From: Flavobacterium psychrophilum
Lineage (GTDB): Bacteria; Bacteroidota; Bacteroidia; Flavobacteriales; Flavobacteriaceae
Direction: 5' to 3'
Length of the DNA stretch: 5,241 nucleotides
NCBI GenBank assembly: GCA_945878515.1
Contig: CAMCTL010000209.1
Span: forward strand, 1 to 5,241
Each line of letters opens with the position of its first letter. The first letter of the stretch is position 1. Below, one piece after another: positions 4,778-5,241 of this stretch. The translations under genes were made by a program, and so were the position numbers. The notes beneath the pieces were generated by a model, which saw nothing but the letters and a program-made list of their open reading frames with translations, made no database searches and was not told the origin of the DNA.

Positions 4778-5241
4778 ATGAACACATTATTATCCATAGA
4801 AAAAAGAAATGCTGTTTTAAGTCGAATGGCAGAACTTCTAGAAGAAGAAAGAGCTAACATTAAAAGTATCAATCAACAGGATATGAGCAATTATTCTGGG
4901 GAAGATTTGGCTATGGAAAAACGATTGTTGGTTGATGATGCCAAAATTAACGGAATGATTTTGTCGATGCAACAATTGGCTAGTCAGGAAGATCCTGTTG
5001 GTGTGAAACGATTTAATTTTGTACACGACAATGGGCTAAAAATTATTAACAAAACCGCAGCTTTTGGAACGATAATGATCATTTATGAATCAAGACCTGA
5101 CGTAACGGTTGAAGCGGGTGGAATTGCATTCAAATCTGGAAATAAGATTTTGTTGAAAGGCGGAAAAGAATCTTTGTTATCGAATTTGAAAATAGTATCT
5201 CTTTGGCACCAAGCCTTGGAAGAAAATAATATTTCAACGGA
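4778..5241 (+). CDS. proA: gamma-glutamyl phosphate reductase, N-terminal part (cut by window end)
   Basis: ProA reduces gamma-glutamyl phosphate to glutamate 5-semialdehyde with NADPH, the second step of proline synthesis. From the ATG at 4778, 154 complete codons are present of an expected 400 or so; the frame is still open at the window end. It begins MNTLLSIEKRNAVLSRMAEL, typical of ProA helix 1, and contains YESRPDVTVEAGGIAFKSGN (residues 103-122) followed by ILLKGGKESLLSN (124-136), signature segments of the aldehyde-dehydrogenase-like NADPH domain. The catalytic Cys lies beyond the window. Its presence directly after argD, on the same strand, links proline to arginine synthesis; both start from glutamate. 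No frameshift is seen in the visible part. Whether proB follows cannot be seen. Confidence 0.95.
   Translation, partial: MNTLLSIEKRNAVLSRMAELLEEERANIKSINQQDMSNYSGEDLAMEKRLLVDDAKINGMILSMQQLASQEDPVGVKRFNFVHDNGLKIINKTAAFGTIMIIYESRPDVTVEAGGIAFKSGNKILLKGGKESLLSNLKIVSLWHQALEENNIST

Noticed and set aside
4838..5026. Minus-strand open frame inside proA
   Set aside because: It is opposite the clear ProA reading frame and has a composition typical of an antisense shadow.

Overview
The window looks like chromosomal DNA from a Bacteroidota bacterium, most likely Flavobacteriia and close to Flavobacterium. The evidence is the AT-rich composition with A-rich, non-Shine-Dalgarno translation starts, a Bacteroidota-type -7 promoter element (TAnnTTTG), and a GNAT-argG-argC-argD-proA gene order that is typical of this group. 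No RNA gene, CRISPR array, insertion sequence or phage gene is visible.

Layout: positions 1-31 may hold the last codons of an upstream gene. A perfect 8-bp A/T palindrome (58-78) and a promoter -7 element (91-98) follow. From about 104 to 424 there is an unusually long leader. It holds a possible 26-codon leader peptide ORF (104-184), potentially alternative RNA hairpins (116-194), and a T-rich open frame that would encode a small two-helix membrane peptide (199-423, doubtful). The operon proper then runs on the + strand: a GNAT acyltransferase (425-1042), argG (1188-2381), argC (2461-3438), argD (3517-4653) and the first 154 codons of proA (from 4778, cut by the window end).

The enzymes fit together as glutamate-to-arginine synthesis with a proline branch. 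The GNAT protein is the likely first enzyme, acylating glutamate. ArgC reduces the acyl-glutamyl phosphate, ArgD transaminates the semialdehyde to acyl-ornithine, and ArgG acts late, on citrulline. ProA shows that proline genes share the cluster. From knowledge of the phylum the intermediates are probably N-succinylated rather than N-acetylated. The deciding gene, the transcarbamylase, is not in the window. ArgB, ArgE, ArgH and ProB are also absent and may lie downstream.

The less ordinary part is between the genes. All four spacers within the operon carry foldable sequence: a pair of inverted GC-rich REP-like units before argG, a third unit of the same family after argG, a palindrome of 7-bp-phased GTTA/TAAC repeats before argD, and an AT-rich inverted repeat before proA. 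No convincing internal promoter was found, so all genes are probably transcribed from the promoter near position 100. Nothing in the window clearly amounts to a new biological system. The leader, the spacer repeats and a four-cysteine motif in the GNAT protein are the points worth checking.
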